From Microbacterium laevaniformans (lineage in GTDB: Bacteria; Actinomycetota; Actinomycetes; Actinomycetales; Microbacteriaceae): a DNA stretch of 64,000 nucleotides. The DNA lies in assembly GCF_016907555.1 (NCBI RefSeq), contig NZ_JAFBCE010000001.1, positions 372,001 through 436,000 on the forward strand, given 5' to 3'. Below the pieces are notes generated by a model that was not told the DNA's origin, did not search any database, and saw only the letters and a program-made list of their open reading frames with translations. Within the stretch, counting starts at the first letter, position 1. Each line of letters opens with the position of its first letter. Both the position numbers and the translations under genes were made by a program. Shown here piece after piece: positions 55,046-64,000 of this stretch.

Positions 55046-55651
55046 GTGCTGACGGTCGCCGTACTCATCTCGGGCACCGGCTCCAATCTCCGAGCCCTCC
55101 TCGAGGCTGCCGCCGACCCCGCATTCCCGGCACGCATCGTCGTCGTCGGCGCCGATCGCGAGGCGGAAGGCTTCGCCCACGCCGAAGCCTTCGGCATCCC
55201 GACCTTCCTCGTGCCTTTCCGGGAGTTCGAGACGCGCGAGCAGTGGGGCGAGGAACTCGACCGCCAGCTGCGGGTGTGGAACCCCGGTCTCGTGGTGCTG
55301 AGCGGTCTCATGCGGCTGCTTCCGGCGTCGGTCGTCGACGCGTGGGCACCCCGCATCATCAACACCCACCCCGCCTACCTGCCCGAGTTCCCGGGCGCCC
55401 ACGGCGTCCGCGACGCCCTCGCGGCCGGCGTGACCCAGACCGGGGCGAGTGTCATCGTCGTCGACAACGGGGTGGACTCCGGGCCGATCCTGGCCCAGGA
55501 GCGCGTCGCCGTGCTGCCCGACGACACCGAGCAGAGCCTGCACGAGCGCATCAAACCGGTCGAACGGCGCCTGCTCATCGATGTCGTCCGCGCGGTCGCG
55601 TCCGGAGAGCTCGAGCTGTCCGCCGTCGCCTCCGACGCGGCTGCGTCCTGA
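55046..55651 (+). CDS. purN: Phosphoribosylglycinamide formyltransferase
   Basis: PurN formylates GAR with 10-formyl-THF in purine synthesis. The 201-residue protein has the phosphate-binding [14 protein letters not shown] at the start, SGLMRLLP, the catalytic set Asn-His-Asp in [22 protein letters not shown] and [16 protein letters not shown], and a normal C-terminal helix. It is followed closely by purH (33 bp), forming a purine operon. Confidence 0.96.
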   Translation: MLTVAVLISGTGSNLRALLEAAADPAFPARIVVVGADREAEGFAHAEAFGIPTFLVPFREFETREQWGEELDRQLRVWNPGLVVLSGLMRLLPASVVDAWAPRIINTHPAYLPEFPGAHGVRDALAAGVTQTGASVIVVDNGVDSGPILAQERVAVLPDDTEQSLHERIKPVERRLLIDVVRAVASGELELSAVASDAAAS

Positions 55652-55684
55652 AGAACCGATCCACCTCGAACACTGGAGCCCCGC

Positions 55685-57295
55685 ATGGCCGGTCCTGCCG
55701 TCGATCCCGCCCTCTACCGATCCCGTGACCTCGTGCCCGTCCGCCGGGCGCTCATCTCGGTGAGCGACAAGACCGACCTGCTGCCGCTCGCTGAGGCCCT
55801 GGATGCCGCGGGCGTCGAGATCGTGTCGACCGGCGGCTCGGCGGCGCTCCTGCGCGACGCGGGCCTCGCCGTCAAGGATGTGGCCGAGATCACCGGGTTC
55901 CCCGAGTCGCTGGGCGGGCGCGTGAAGACGCTGCACCCCAGCGTGCACGCGGGGCTGCTGGCCGACCTTCGTCTCGAAGACCACGAGACGCAGCTGGACG
56001 CCCTCGGCATCCTGCCCTTCGAGCTCGTCGTGGTGAACCTCTATCCGTTCGTCGAGACCGTCGCCTCCGGTGCCGTCGGAGATGCGGTCGTGGAACAGAT
56101 CGACATCGGCGGGCCGGCCATGGTGCGCGCCTCGGCCAAGAACTTCGCAAACGTCGCCATCGCCGTCTCGCCGGCGTCCTACCCCGCGATCATCGAGGCG
56201 CTCGGTGCCGGGGGCACCTCGCTCGCCCAGCGCCGCGAGCTCGCCGCGCGCGCCTTCGCGCACACCGCCGCCTACGACCGTGCCGTCGCCACCTGGTTCG
56301 CGCAGGAGACCCTCGAGGCGGAGGGCGACCTGCCCCAGCACCTCACGATCAAGGCCGAGCGGCTGAGCACGCTCCGCTACGGCGAGAACTCGCACCAGCG
56401 CGCCGCGATCTACACGCGCGCCGGCGCCCACGGCATCGCCCAGGCCGAGCAGATCCAGGGCAAGGAGATGTCGTACAACAACTACGTCGACGCCGACGCG
56501 GCCCTGCGCGCAGCTTTCGACATGGTCAAGCCGGCGGTGGCGATCATCAAGCACGCCAACCCCTGCGGCATCGCGGTCGCGGCGCCCAACGCGCTCGACC
56601 CCATCGCGTCGGCGCATCTGCGCGCCCACGAGTGCGACCCCGTCTCGGCGTTCGGCGGCGTGATCGCCGCGAACCGCACGGTCACCCTGAAGATGGCCGA
56701 AAACCTGCGTGACATCTTCACCGAGGTCATCGTCGCCCCCGACTTCGAGCCGGAGGCGCTGGAAGTCTTCGCCCTGAAGAAGAATCTGCGCGTGCTCCGC
56801 CTTCCCGCCGACTGGCGGCAGGAGCCGATGGACGTGCGTCTGCTGTCCGGCGGGCTCCTGCTGCAGGATGCCGACCGCTTCCCCGATGACATCGAGTCGG
56901 TCGCGAAGGACTGGGAGCTCGTCTCCGGCGAGCGCCCCGACAGCGCGGAGGAGATGGAGAACCTCATCTTCGCGTGGAAGGCCTGCCGCGCCGTCAAGTC
57001 CAACGCGATCGTGCTCGCTCAGGGGCTCGCGACCGTCGGCATCGGCATGGGACAGGTCAACCGCGTCGACTCATGCCGCCTCGCCGTCGAGCGCGCCGGA
57101 GACCGCGCGGCGGGGTCGGTGGCCGCATCCGACGCGTTCTTCCCCTTCGCCGACGGCCCGCAGGTGCTGATCGACGCCGGCATCCGCACCATCGTGCAGC
57201 CGGGAGGCTCGGTGCGCGATCAGGAGGTCATCGACGCGGCGCGCGCCGCGGGCGTGACGATGTTCTTCACGGGAGAGCGTCACTTCTTCCACTGA
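55685..57295 (+). CDS. purH: Bifunctional AICAR formyltransferase / IMP cyclohydrolase
   Basis: PurH carries out the last two steps to IMP. The 536-residue protein has the N-terminal MGS-like cyclohydrolase domain ([55 protein letters not shown]) and the AICAR transformylase domain ([46 protein letters not shown] with the Lys-His pair, [26 protein letters not shown] and the closing [10 protein letters not shown]). Confidence 0.97.
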   Translation: MAGPAVDPALYRSRDLVPVRRALISVSDKTDLLPLAEALDAAGVEIVSTGGSAALLRDAGLAVKDVAEITGFPESLGGRVKTLHPSVHAGLLADLRLEDHETQLDALGILPFELVVVNLYPFVETVASGAVGDAVVEQIDIGGPAMVRASAKNFANVAIAVSPASYPAIIEALGAGGTSLAQRRELAARAFAHTAAYDRAVATWFAQETLEAEGDLPQHLTIKAERLSTLRYGENSHQRAAIYTRAGAHGIAQAEQIQGKEMSYNNYVDADAALRAAFDMVKPAVAIIKHANPCGIAVAAPNALDPIASAHLRAHECDPVSAFGGVIAANRTVTLKMAENLRDIFTEVIVAPDFEPEALEVFALKKNLRVLRLPADWRQEPMDVRLLSGGLLLQDADRFPDDIESVAKDWELVSGERPDSAEEMENLIFAWKACRAVKSNAIVLAQGLATVGIGMGQVNRVDSCRLAVERAGDRAAGSVAASDAFFPFADGPQVLIDAGIRTIVQPGGSVRDQEVIDAARAAGVTMFFTGERHFFH

Positions 57296-57308
57296 TCAGG
57301 CTGACGCC

Positions 57309-57338
57309 GCGGCATCCACGGGGCAGGGTGGATGCCGC
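57309..57338 (+). terminator. Probable terminator of purH
   Basis: GCGGCATCCAC and GTGGATGCCGC form a perfect 11-bp stem with an 8-base loop, 14 bp after the purH stop; no U-tract. Confidence 0.55.
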
Positions 57339-57396
57339 GCACTGCCGTGTCCGATTTCCGCGAGCGGGCGGCGCGCAGCCGTGTCAGGCTGGACGC

Positions 57397-58929
57397 ATGC
57401 CCCACGTCGACGCCACCGCCGCGATGACGTTCGACGAGCGCTACCGCGCCATCGACGCTCGTGACGTGCGCTTCGACGGTCAGTTCGTCACGGCCGTCCG
57501 TTCGACCGGCATCTACTGCCGTCCCAGCTGTCCCGCGCGCACGCCCAAGCCTGCCAACGTCACGTTCTATCCCACGTCGGCCGCGGCCCACGAGGCGGGG
57601 TACCGAGCCTGCAAGCGGTGCCTGCCCGAGGCCGCGCCCGGCTCGCCCGCGTGGGACCTGCGCGGCGACATCGCCGGACGCGCGATGCGGCTCATCGCCG
57701 ACGGCGTCGTCGAGCGCGAGGGTGTTCCGGGGCTCGCGCGCCGCCTCGGCTACTCGGCCCGCCACCTCACGCGCCTGCTCACCGCCGAGCTCGGCGCCGG
57801 GCCCCTCGCGCTCGCCCGCGCTCAGCGGGCCCACACCGCGCGGATGCTCCTCGTATCCACCGACCTGACGGCCGCCGACGTCGCCTTCTCCGCCGGATTC
57901 GCGAGCGTCCGTCAGTTCAACGACACGGTCCGCGAGGTGTTCGGCCTCTCGCCGAGCGACCTGCGTGCGCGCCGACCGGCGGCGGCGCGCACGGTGAGCG
58001 CCCCGGCCGCCGGGACGATCGATCTCGTGCTGCCGTACCGCACGCCGTTCGACGCCGCCGGGCTGTTCGCCTGGATGCGCGCCCGCGCCGTCGCGGGGGT
58101 CGAGGAGGCCGGCGACGACGCGTTCGCCCGCGTTCTGCGGCTGCCCGGGGGTCCGGTGTGGTTCGCGATCCGGCTCGATGGCGCGGGGAAGCTGCGGCTG
58201 AACGCCCGGTTGACCCACCTCGGCGATCTTCCTGTGCTGGTGAGCCGCGTACGGCGGCTGTTCGACCTCGACGCCGACCCGACGGCGGTGGATGCCGCGT
58301 TGTCGGCGCATCCTGTCGTCGCGCCGCTGGTCGCGGCGACCGGCGGCATCCGCGTGCCCGGCGCCGCCGACCCGCACGAGATGCTCATCCGCGCGATGAT
58401 CGGTCAGCAGATCACCGTCGCGGCCGCGCGCACGGCTCTGACCGCGCTGACGGCCGAACTGGGGGAGCGCGTGGCGCCGCACGACGGCCTCGACCGCCTC
58501 TTTCCCACGATGGCGGCCATCGCCGAGCACGGCGCCGAGGTGCTGCGCGGCCCCGCCGCGCGCATCCGCGCGGTCACCGGTGCCGCTGCGGCGCTCGCCT
58601 CGGGCGCGCTCGAGCTGGGTCCCGGCGATGACAGCCTCGCTCAGCGCGAGGCGCTGCTGGCACTGCCCGGCGTCGGGCCCTGGACCGCCGACTACGTGCG
58701 CATGCGCGTGCTCGGCGACCCCGACATCACCCTGCCCGGCGATGTCGCCGTCCGCGCCGGAGCGGCAGCGGCAGGCCTCCCCGCCGACCCGCGCGGGTAC
58801 GAGGCGTGGGCCGTCCGTGCCGCGCCCTGGCGCAGCTATCTCACCGCCCACCTCTGGCGCGCCGCGCCGACCACGGCGATCCGTGCCCCCCGCGCACGCA
58901 CCGCACCCCGCGAACGGAGCCCTCGATGA
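57397..58929 (+). CDS. Ada-AlkA fusion: zinc/AraC-type regulator with 3-methyladenine DNA glycosylase
   Basis: A 510-residue fusion. Residues 10-75 form the Ada zinc domain with four Cys ([18 protein letters not shown] and [11 protein letters not shown]), which in Ada proteins takes methyl groups from phosphotriesters. An AraC helix-turn-helix follows ([40 protein letters not shown]). The C-terminal half is AlkA: N-terminal domain from about 205, then the HhH-GPD fold ([22 protein letters not shown] with catalytic Asp in [10 protein letters not shown]). It would sense alkylation and excise alkylated bases. CAGGCT ends 6 nt before the ATG. It overlaps ogt by 4 bp. Confidence 0.93.
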   Translation: MPHVDATAAMTFDERYRAIDARDVRFDGQFVTAVRSTGIYCRPSCPARTPKPANVTFYPTSAAAHEAGYRACKRCLPEAAPGSPAWDLRGDIAGRAMRLIADGVVEREGVPGLARRLGYSARHLTRLLTAELGAGPLALARAQRAHTARMLLVSTDLTAADVAFSAGFASVRQFNDTVREVFGLSPSDLRARRPAAARTVSAPAAGTIDLVLPYRTPFDAAGLFAWMRARAVAGVEEAGDDAFARVLRLPGGPVWFAIRLDGAGKLRLNARLTHLGDLPVLVSRVRRLFDLDADPTAVDAALSAHPVVAPLVAATGGIRVPGAADPHEMLIRAMIGQQITVAAARTALTALTAELGERVAPHDGLDRLFPTMAAIAEHGAEVLRGPAARIRAVTGAAAALASGALELGPGDDSLAQREALLALPGVGPWTADYVRMRVLGDPDITLPGDVAVRAGAAAAGLPADPRGYEAWAVRAAPWRSYLTAHLWRAAPTTAIRAPRARTAPRERSPR

Positions 58930-59420
58930 CCGCGACCATCCAGACGATCCCCACTGCCGACGGCCCCTTCACGCTGCTCACCGATGACCGCGGACGCGTG
59001 CTCGCGAGCGGCTGGAGCGCCGACCCCGCTGCCATCCTCGGCCGGATCGCCCTCGCTGCCGCGGACATCCGCGAGGGGGAGACGGATGCCGCGTCCGCCG
59101 TGGACGCGTACTACGCGGGTGACCTGACGGCGATCGACACGGTCGCCGTCGCCCAGACCGGCACCGCTCTGCAACTCGAAGGGTGGGCGGCGTTGCGCCG
59201 CATCGCCGCGGGCCACCCCCTCACGTACGCAGAGTTCGCCGCCGCGCTGGGACGGCCCGCGGCCGTGCGCGTCGCGGCATCCATCTGCGCCCGCAACGCC
59301 CCGGCCCTGTTCGTGCCGTGCCATCGGGTGCTCCGCACCGGCGGTGGCCTCGGCGGTTTCGCCTGGGGTCTCGACGTGAAGCGCGCGTTGCTCGCGCGGG
59401 AGTCGGTCGCGCGCGCCTGA
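58926..59420 (+). CDS. ogt: Methylated-DNA--[protein]-cysteine S-methyltransferase
   Basis: A 164-residue suicide enzyme that takes the methyl or alkyl group of O6-alkylguanine. The active-site motif is [20 protein letters not shown], with the acceptor Cys in [25 protein letters not shown] is the Arg-finger/helix-turn-helix part. It is coupled to the Ada-AlkA gene by an ATGA overlap, giving an alkylation-response operon. Confidence 0.95.
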   Translation: MTATIQTIPTADGPFTLLTDDRGRVLASGWSADPAAILGRIALAAADIREGETDAASAVDAYYAGDLTAIDTVAVAQTGTALQLEGWAALRRIAAGHPLTYAEFAAALGRPAAVRVAASICARNAPALFVPCHRVLRTGGGLGGFAWGLDVKRALLARESVARA

Positions 59421-59441
59421 GGCGCCGCTGTGAAAAAATCC

Positions 59442-59471
59442 TTGCCCCCGGTGAACGCAGCGGCATAGGCT
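59442..59471 (+). promoter_or_regulatory. Promoter of the leader ORF and ABC exporter
   Basis: TTGCCC (59442-59447) and TAGGCT (59466-59471) with an 18-bp spacer. Transcription would start near 59478 and give a leader of about 310 nt before the first transporter gene. Confidence 0.6.
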
Positions 59472-59543
59472 GGGGGGCTGTCGCGCCCGTGCGAGAAACC
59501 GCGTGGGCCGCAGTCCCCGTTCACCGACTCCCTGGAGGAAGCC

Positions 59544-59639
59544 ATGTCCACGGCCATCGTCACCACGAAGCCCGCCTTCCTCCGTCCGTCGAACGCCGCC
59601 CCGGCCCCGGTCGAGGCCGCCGGAATCGGTCGGGGATAA
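59544..59639 (+). CDS. Putative 31-residue leader peptide upstream of the ABC exporter
   Basis: A short open frame with a strong ribosome site: GGAGG at 59534-59538, five bases before the ATG. The peptide begins MSTAIVTTKPAFLRPSN and ends in GIGRG; it is not hydrophobic enough for a membrane peptide. Its stop codon (TAA, 59637-59639) is also the first part of the stem of the hairpin at 59637-59684. That overlap, and the location 150 bp ahead of a drug-type ABC exporter, suggest a translated leader that controls the exporter through ribosome stalling, but this is an inference. No homologue was checked. Confidence 0.55.
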   Translation: MSTAIVTTKPAFLRPSNAAPAPVEAAGIGRG

Positions 59640-59684
59640 CGCGCCGCGCGTCCTCCTTCGGCGGCATCGTCCCGCCGCGCGTTA
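59637..59684 (+). promoter_or_regulatory. Stem-loop after the leader ORF, possible attenuator
   Basis: TAACGCGC (59637-59644) pairs with GCGCGTTA (59677-59684); within it CGGCGG (59659-59664) pairs with CCGCCG (59672-59677). The same CGCCGCGCGT ten-mer occurs at 59642-59651 and 59673-59682, so alternative pairings are possible. No U-tract follows. Confidence 0.45.
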
Positions 59685-59786
59685 CCTCCGACAGGGCTTT
59701 CCGTCCTGCCGCGCCTTCGTGCGCCCACCCGTCACCTTTCGCCGGCCGCGTGACCCCGGCATCCGTTCCACCCCTCCGCAAGGATC

Positions 59787-61652
59787 ATGACCTCCTCCTC
59801 AACGCCCTCCGAGCTCACCCCTCCCGTCGAGCGCCTGTCGACGGTGCGCGCGCTCGCGCGTCTCTACCCCTTCGCCCGGTCCGTCCTGCCCCGGCTCGTG
59901 TTGGGCGCCGTCAGCGCGCTCGTGGCGAGCCTGCTCGCCCTCTCGATCCCGCTCGTGCTCGAAGTGCTCGTGCAGGGCCCGATCGCCGCGGGAGCGAGCG
60001 CCACCGGCGATCGCAGCCAGCTCGTGTGGGGCGCCGCTCTCATCCTCGTGCTCGGGCTTCTCGAAGCCGTCATGGTGTGGCTGCGGCGCTGGTTCGTGCT
60101 GGCACCGTCGACCAAGGTCGAGTACGACCTGCGCACGAGCTTCTACGAACGTCTTCAGCGCCTGCCGGTCGCGTTCCACGACCGCTGGCAGTCGGGACAG
60201 CTGCTCTCGCGCATGATGCAGGACATCAGCATGCTGCGGCGCTGGATGGCCTTCGGCATCGTCCTGCTCGTCGTCAACCTGCTGACGATCCTCGTGGGGA
60301 TGGCGCTGCTGTTCCGTTGGCACTGGGCGCTCGGCGTCACCTTCCTGATCGTCTGCGCCCCGCTCTGGTACGCCGGCTACCGGTTCGAGAAGACGTACGG
60401 CACGCTCGCGCGCCAGAGCCAGGACCAGGCCGGCGATCTCGCGACCAGCGTGGAGGAGAGCGTCCACGGCATCCGCGTGCTGAAGGCGTTCGGGCGCGGA
60501 AAGCACGCCCTCCTCAAGTTCACCCGTCAGGCCGAGACCCTCCGCGAGACCGAGCTGAGCAAAGCGCGCGCCGTCGGCTGGATCTGGTTCTGGCTCGTGC
60601 TGCTGCCCGAGATCGCGTTCGCGCTGTGCCTCGGTGTCGGCATCGTGCTGCAGCAGCTCGGCCAGCTCGGCATCGCCGAGCTCGTCGCGTTCTTCGCGAT
60701 GGCCACCGTGCTGCGCTGGCCGATGGAGTCGATCGGCTTCCTCTTCTCGTTCCTGCTCGACGCCCGTACCGCGAGCGACCGCATCTTCGAGGTGTTCGAC
60801 GAGGAGAACACGATCACCGATCCCGCCGCGCCCGTCGTGCTGGGCGCATCGCGCGGCGCACTCGCGTTCGAGGGTGTGCACTTCCGCTATCAGGATGCCG
60901 CGGCGCGGGAGCGGGATCTGCTCGACGGCATCGATCTCACGCTCGTGCCGGGCGAGACCATGGCGCTCGTGGGGCTCACCGGATCGGGCAAGACGACCTT
61001 GACCACCCTGCCCGCTCGCCTGTACGACGTCACCGCAGGGCGCGTGACGATCGATGGCGTGGACGTCCGCGACCTCACCCTGAAAGAGCTGCGCACCCAC
61101 GTCGGCATGGCCTTCGAGGACTCGACACTGTTCTCCCAGACCGTGCGCGAGAACGTGCTGCTGGGTCGTGAAGACCTGGCGCCGGGCAGCGCGCAGGCCG
61201 AGGCGGTGCTGCGTGAGGCGCTCGCCGTCGCGCAGGCCGGTTTCGTGGACGAGCTGCCCGACGGGGTCGACACGATCATCGGCGAAGAGGGGCTCTCGCT
61301 CTCGGGCGGCCAGCGCCAGCGCCTCGCGCTGGCCCGTGCGATCGCGGCCCGTCCGGCCGTGCTCGTGCTCGACGACCCGCTGTCGGCGCTCGACGTCGAC
61401 ACCGAGGCGCTCGTAGAGGACGCCCTGCGCGACGTGATGGCCGACACGACGACCCTCGTCATCGCGCACCGACCCTCGACGGTCACCCTCGCCGACCGGG
61501 TTGCGCTGCTCGAAGAGGGGCGGATCACCGCCGTCGGCACCCACACCGAGCTGCTGCGCAGCAGCGAGCACTACCGGCACGTCATCTCGAGCCTCGAGGA
61601 TGCCGAAGCACAAGAGAACACCCGCCTGCGGGAGACGGAGGTGAACCTGTGA
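59787..61652 (+). CDS. Heterodimeric ABC exporter, subunit A (degenerate ATPase site)
   Basis: A 621-residue half-transporter: six-helix type IV exporter membrane domain (about 40-330; intracellular coupling segment in [21 protein letters not shown]) and an ABC domain. Walker [10 protein letters not shown], signature [16 protein letters not shown] and switch His (IAHRPST) are normal, but Walker B reads [12 protein letters not shown]: Asp replaces the catalytic Glu. This is typical of the non-catalytic partner in heterodimeric multidrug exporters such as BmrCD and TM287/288. AAGGA precedes the ATG closely. It overlaps the partner gene by 4 bp. Confidence 0.93.
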   Translation: MTSSSTPSELTPPVERLSTVRALARLYPFARSVLPRLVLGAVSALVASLLALSIPLVLEVLVQGPIAAGASATGDRSQLVWGAALILVLGLLEAVMVWLRRWFVLAPSTKVEYDLRTSFYERLQRLPVAFHDRWQSGQLLSRMMQDISMLRRWMAFGIVLLVVNLLTILVGMALLFRWHWALGVTFLIVCAPLWYAGYRFEKTYGTLARQSQDQAGDLATSVEESVHGIRVLKAFGRGKHALLKFTRQAETLRETELSKARAVGWIWFWLVLLPEIAFALCLGVGIVLQQLGQLGIAELVAFFAMATVLRWPMESIGFLFSFLLDARTASDRIFEVFDEENTITDPAAPVVLGASRGALAFEGVHFRYQDAAARERDLLDGIDLTLVPGETMALVGLTGSGKTTLTTLPARLYDVTAGRVTIDGVDVRDLTLKELRTHVGMAFEDSTLFSQTVRENVLLGREDLAPGSAQAEAVLREALAVAQAGFVDELPDGVDTIIGEEGLSLSGGQRQRLALARAIAARPAVLVLDDPLSALDVDTEALVEDALRDVMADTTTLVIAHRPSTVTLADRVALLEEGRITAVGTHTELLRSSEHYRHVISSLEDAEAQENTRLRETEVNL

Positions 61653-63466
61653 GTACGGGATCCGTCGCCGGAACCACCGGTGAAGACCGCTCGGACTACA
61701 CGCGCGACGAATCGCGCTCCATCCGGCAGCGTTCGCTGCGGCTGCTCGGATCGCTCGTCGATCCGCTGCGGTGGCAGCTCGTGCTGGCCCTCGTCGTGCT
61801 GGTGATCTCCACCGCGCTGCGCGTGGCCGGTCCCGCTCTGATCGCCTACGGCCTCAACACGGCGCTTCCGCAAGCCATGCAGGATGCCGACTGGATGCCC
61901 ACCATCGTCATCGTCGTCGTGTACCTCCTCGCCGGCGTCGGCGGTGCTGCGCTCATCGGCTGGTACGCGGTCGTGGCCGCGCGGCTGACGCAGGCTGTCA
62001 TGCTTGACCTGCGCACCCGCATCTTCCTGCACACGCAGCGATTGAGCCTCGAGTTCCACGAGTCGTACACGTCGGGGCGCATCATCTCGCGTCAGACGAG
62101 CGACCTCGACTCCATCCGCGAGCTGCTCGACGGCGGCCTCAACGAGCTGGTTTCGGGCGTGCTCTACGGGGCCTTCACCCTGATCGCGCTGCTGCTGCTG
62201 GACTGGCAGTCGGGTGTCATCCTCGCGGTCGCCGGCATCCCGCTGTACCTGCTGATGCGCTGGTTCTACCGCAACTCGCAGCGTGCGTACCGCGAGTCGC
62301 GGGTGGTCAGCGCGAAGGTCATCGTCAAGTTCGTCGAAACGATGACCGGCATCCGCGCCGTCAAGGCGTTCCGCAAGGAGCCGCGCAACGACGAGGAGTT
62401 CGGCGAGCTGTCGGGTCAGTACCGCGACGTCAACATGCGCTCGCTGCGCCTGTTCGGAACGTTCGAGCCGGGCATGATGGCGGTCTCCGCGTTCGCCGTG
62501 GCCGGTGTGCTGCTCTGGGGCGGTCTGCGGGTGGTCGACGGGGCGCTGCTGGTGGGAACGTTGCTGGCCGCCGTGCTGTATGTGCGGAACTTCTTCTCGC
62601 CGCTGCAGGAAGTGGCGATGTTCCTGAACTCGTACCAGTCGGCGACCGCCGCCCTCGAGAAGGTCTCGGGGGTGCTGGAGGAGCAGCCCACCGTTCCCGA
62701 TCCTGCACGTCCGGTCGACCTGTGGAAGGCCGCGGGACACGTCGAGTTCCGAGACGTCGTGTTCGGCTACTCCGACGAACGCACGATCCTGCCGCACTTC
62801 TCGCTCGACATCCCCGCCGGTCAGACCATCGCCCTGGTGGGGACGACGGGCGCCGGCAAGTCGACGCTCGCCAAGCTCGTGTCGCGGTTCTATGACCCGT
62901 CGCGCGGCGCTGTGACGCTCGATGGTGTCGATCTGCGGGAACTGCATCCGAAAGACCTGCGCCGTGCCATCGTGATGGTCACGCAGGAGGCGTATCTGTT
63001 CAGTGGAACGGTCGCCGACAACATCGCGCTCGGAAAGCCTGACGCCACGTTCGAGGAGATCCGCGCCGCCGCCCGCGCGGTCGGCGCCGACGCCTTCATC
63101 GAGCGCCTGCCCGACGGGTACGACACCGACGTGAACAAGCGCGGCGGTCGGGTGTCGGCAGGACAGCGTCAGCTGATCTCCTTCGCGCGCGCCTTCCTCG
63201 CCGACCCCGCGGTGCTCATCCTCGATGAGGCGACCGCGTCGCTGGACATCCCGAGCGAGAGGCAGATCCAGGCCGCGCTGCAGACGCTGCTGGCCGACCG
63301 CACCGCCATCATCATCGCGCACCGGCTGTCGACCGTGTCGATCGCCGACCGCGTGCTGGTGATGGAGCACGGCCGCATCATCGAGGATGACACCCCCGCC
63401 AGCCTCATCGCCGGTACGGGCAAGTTCGCGCAGCTGCACAGCGCCTGGAAGCAGTCGCTCGTCTGA
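61649..63466 (+). CDS. Heterodimeric ABC exporter, subunit B (catalytic Walker B)
   Basis: A 605-residue half-transporter with the same domain plan. Its Walker [10 protein letters not shown] and Walker [12 protein letters not shown] (with catalytic Glu) are intact, but the signature reads RVSAGQRQ instead of LSGGQ. Combined with subunit A, one composite site has Walker A/B from B and LSGGQ from A and is competent; the other is degenerate in both parts. This complementarity is strong evidence that the two work as a heterodimer. Substrate unknown; relatives export drugs or lipids. GTG 61649 overlaps the stop of subunit A. Confidence 0.93.
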   Translation: MSTGSVAGTTGEDRSDYTRDESRSIRQRSLRLLGSLVDPLRWQLVLALVVLVISTALRVAGPALIAYGLNTALPQAMQDADWMPTIVIVVVYLLAGVGGAALIGWYAVVAARLTQAVMLDLRTRIFLHTQRLSLEFHESYTSGRIISRQTSDLDSIRELLDGGLNELVSGVLYGAFTLIALLLLDWQSGVILAVAGIPLYLLMRWFYRNSQRAYRESRVVSAKVIVKFVETMTGIRAVKAFRKEPRNDEEFGELSGQYRDVNMRSLRLFGTFEPGMMAVSAFAVAGVLLWGGLRVVDGALLVGTLLAAVLYVRNFFSPLQEVAMFLNSYQSATAALEKVSGVLEEQPTVPDPARPVDLWKAAGHVEFRDVVFGYSDERTILPHFSLDIPAGQTIALVGTTGAGKSTLAKLVSRFYDPSRGAVTLDGVDLRELHPKDLRRAIVMVTQEAYLFSGTVADNIALGKPDATFEEIRAAARAVGADAFIERLPDGYDTDVNKRGGRVSAGQRQLISFARAFLADPAVLILDEATASLDIPSERQIQAALQTLLADRTAIIIAHRLSTVSIADRVLVMEHGRIIEDDTPASLIAGTGKFAQLHSAWKQSLV

Positions 63467-63510
63467 CGACGCCCACGCGGCCATCTCCACAACCGCGGAT
63501 TCGGAGATGA

Positions 63511-63555
63511 GCAACAGAATCGGATGCCGGGGCTCTCGGCATCCGATTCTGTTGC
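63511..63555. terminator. Strong palindrome between convergent genes, bidirectional terminator
   Basis: GCAACAGAATCGGATGCCG and CGGCATCCGATTCTGTTGC form a perfect 19-bp stem with a 7-base loop. It lies between the end of the ABC exporter and the end of the second DUF559 gene, and contains the inverted GGATGCCG pair. It may also be a palindromic repeat. Confidence 0.75.
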
Positions 63556-63612
63556 GTTGGTCCGCTTCTGATGCGCGCCGGGTCGCCGCGGAGAGGGGGC
63601 GGTGCGGGCGCG

Positions 63613-64000
63613 TCAGCGGGACAGGTGCAGGCCCTGCGCGATCGCGCGGAGGATCGCCGTCTCGACGCGCGGCCACTGGTGCACGACCTCGGCGTACGTG
63701 AAGCGGAGCACCGTGTAGCCGTGGGCGGTCAGTTCGCGATCGTGGTGCAGGTCGCGGCCGCGGTCGGCGGCCGAGGAGTGGAAGGCATAGCCGTCGAGCT
63801 GGGTGACGAGCCGGTTCCCGATGAGGCCGTCGACGCGGTGTCCGAGCAGCAGCACCTGCTGGCGCACCGTCACACCGAACGCGCGGATCCGCGAGGCGAA
63901 GAGCGTTTCGATGCCCGAGTCGCTCAGACCCGTGACGTCGGCGGCCACCCGCCGCGCGTCGGGGGTGCGCCAGCGGTACCGCCGCAGCACCGGGAGCGGC
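63613..64000 (-). CDS. DUF559 protein, paralogue of the one at 17178 (5'-truncated by window end)
   Basis: The reading frame is open from the window edge to the stop at 63613-63615; about 128 residues of the C-terminal part are seen. It aligns well with the other DUF559 protein: VTGLSDSGIETLF against ITGLADSGLEVLV, VRQQVLLLGHRVDGLIG against VRQQVYLAGRPVDVLVG, VTQLDGYAFHSS against VIQIDGWAHHSS, and HDRELTAHGYTVLRFTYAEVV against HDVELRVRGYTVLRFSYAQVV. So the genome holds at least two. The start lies outside the window. Confidence 0.85.
   Translation of the reverse strand, partial: PLPVLRRYRWRTPDARRVAADVTGLSDSGIETLFASRIRAFGVTVRQQVLLLGHRVDGLIGNRLVTQLDGYAFHSSAADRGRDLHHDRELTAHGYTVLRFTYAEVVHQWPRVETAILRAIAQGLHLSR

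Overview
The window is about 70% G+C by eye and densely coded, with many ATGA or GTGA start/stop overlaps and TAnnnT -10 boxes sitting 6-9 nt before start codons. Gene content and order (glmS-acpS-alr-tsaEB-rimI-tsaD, solo groES under CIRCE, guaB/guaB3/guaA, a DUF6350/PerM gene upstream of purN-purH, Ada-AlkA fusion) point to the chromosome of an actinobacterium of the Microbacteriaceae, most like Microbacterium. There is no prophage, CRISPR array, rRNA or plasmid module. The clearest foreign DNA is one complete ISL3-family insertion sequence.

Layout. 1-5155: 3' end of glmS, acpS-alr, then the t6A tRNA-modification genes tsaE, tsaB, tsaD with rimI and a small membrane protein. 5185-6378: THUMP-like methyltransferase on the minus strand. 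6485-6896: groES with two tandem CIRCE operators. 7038-15102: rarD, then a branched-chain amino acid type ABC system split into a forward substrate-binding lipoprotein gene and a convergent livHMGF operon, with the insertion sequence between them. 15463-25180: purine genes (guaB, guaB3, guaA) interleaved with a DUF559 gene bracketed by 94-bp repeats, an ABC-F ATPase, a sarcosine-oxidase-like enzyme, SURF1 and DUF3817. 25487-33392: Bax-inhibitor-like protein, glycerophosphodiesterase, a two-gene ABC system, a 1040-residue secreted subtilase and a lipoprotein. 33491-38037: an unusual tRNA-like gene with a CAU anticodon, YccF, and a PspC protein divergent from a PspC-type histidine kinase and LuxR regulator. 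38097-46958: PcrA, SseB, a stand-alone LigD-type polymerase and LigC-type ligase (separated NHEJ parts; no Ku here), an AI-2E family protein and a ThrE-type exporter. 47111-52105: acyl-CoA dehydrogenase, TetR regulator, sucCD. 52235-57295: NCS2 purine permease, DUF6350/PerM, purN, purH. 57397-59420: alkylation repair (Ada-AlkA, Ogt). 59442-63466: a 31-codon leader ORF followed by a heterodimeric ABC exporter. 63613-end: 5'-truncated second DUF559 gene.

The most interesting signals are not single genes. (1) The heptamer GGATGCC/GGCATCC occurs roughly 120 times in both orientations, inside genes (often using the minor codons GAT and GCA) and as inverted pairs in terminators, much like DNA uptake sequences of other bacteria; the IS element lacks it. 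(2) Compound palindromes sit at 3' ends of genes, including an almost perfect 94-bp pair that brackets a DUF559 (Vsr-like endonuclease fold) gene; a second DUF559 paralogue at the right edge also lies next to a strong palindrome. (3) A short ORF with a strong Shine-Dalgarno sequence and a downstream stem-loop precedes an asymmetric multidrug-type ABC exporter, resembling ribosome-mediated attenuation. (4) An ISL3 element with an exact 8-bp target duplication has landed in a terminator between the two halves of the Liv-type transporter. Coordinates of sites were read by eye; no search, folding or counting software was run.
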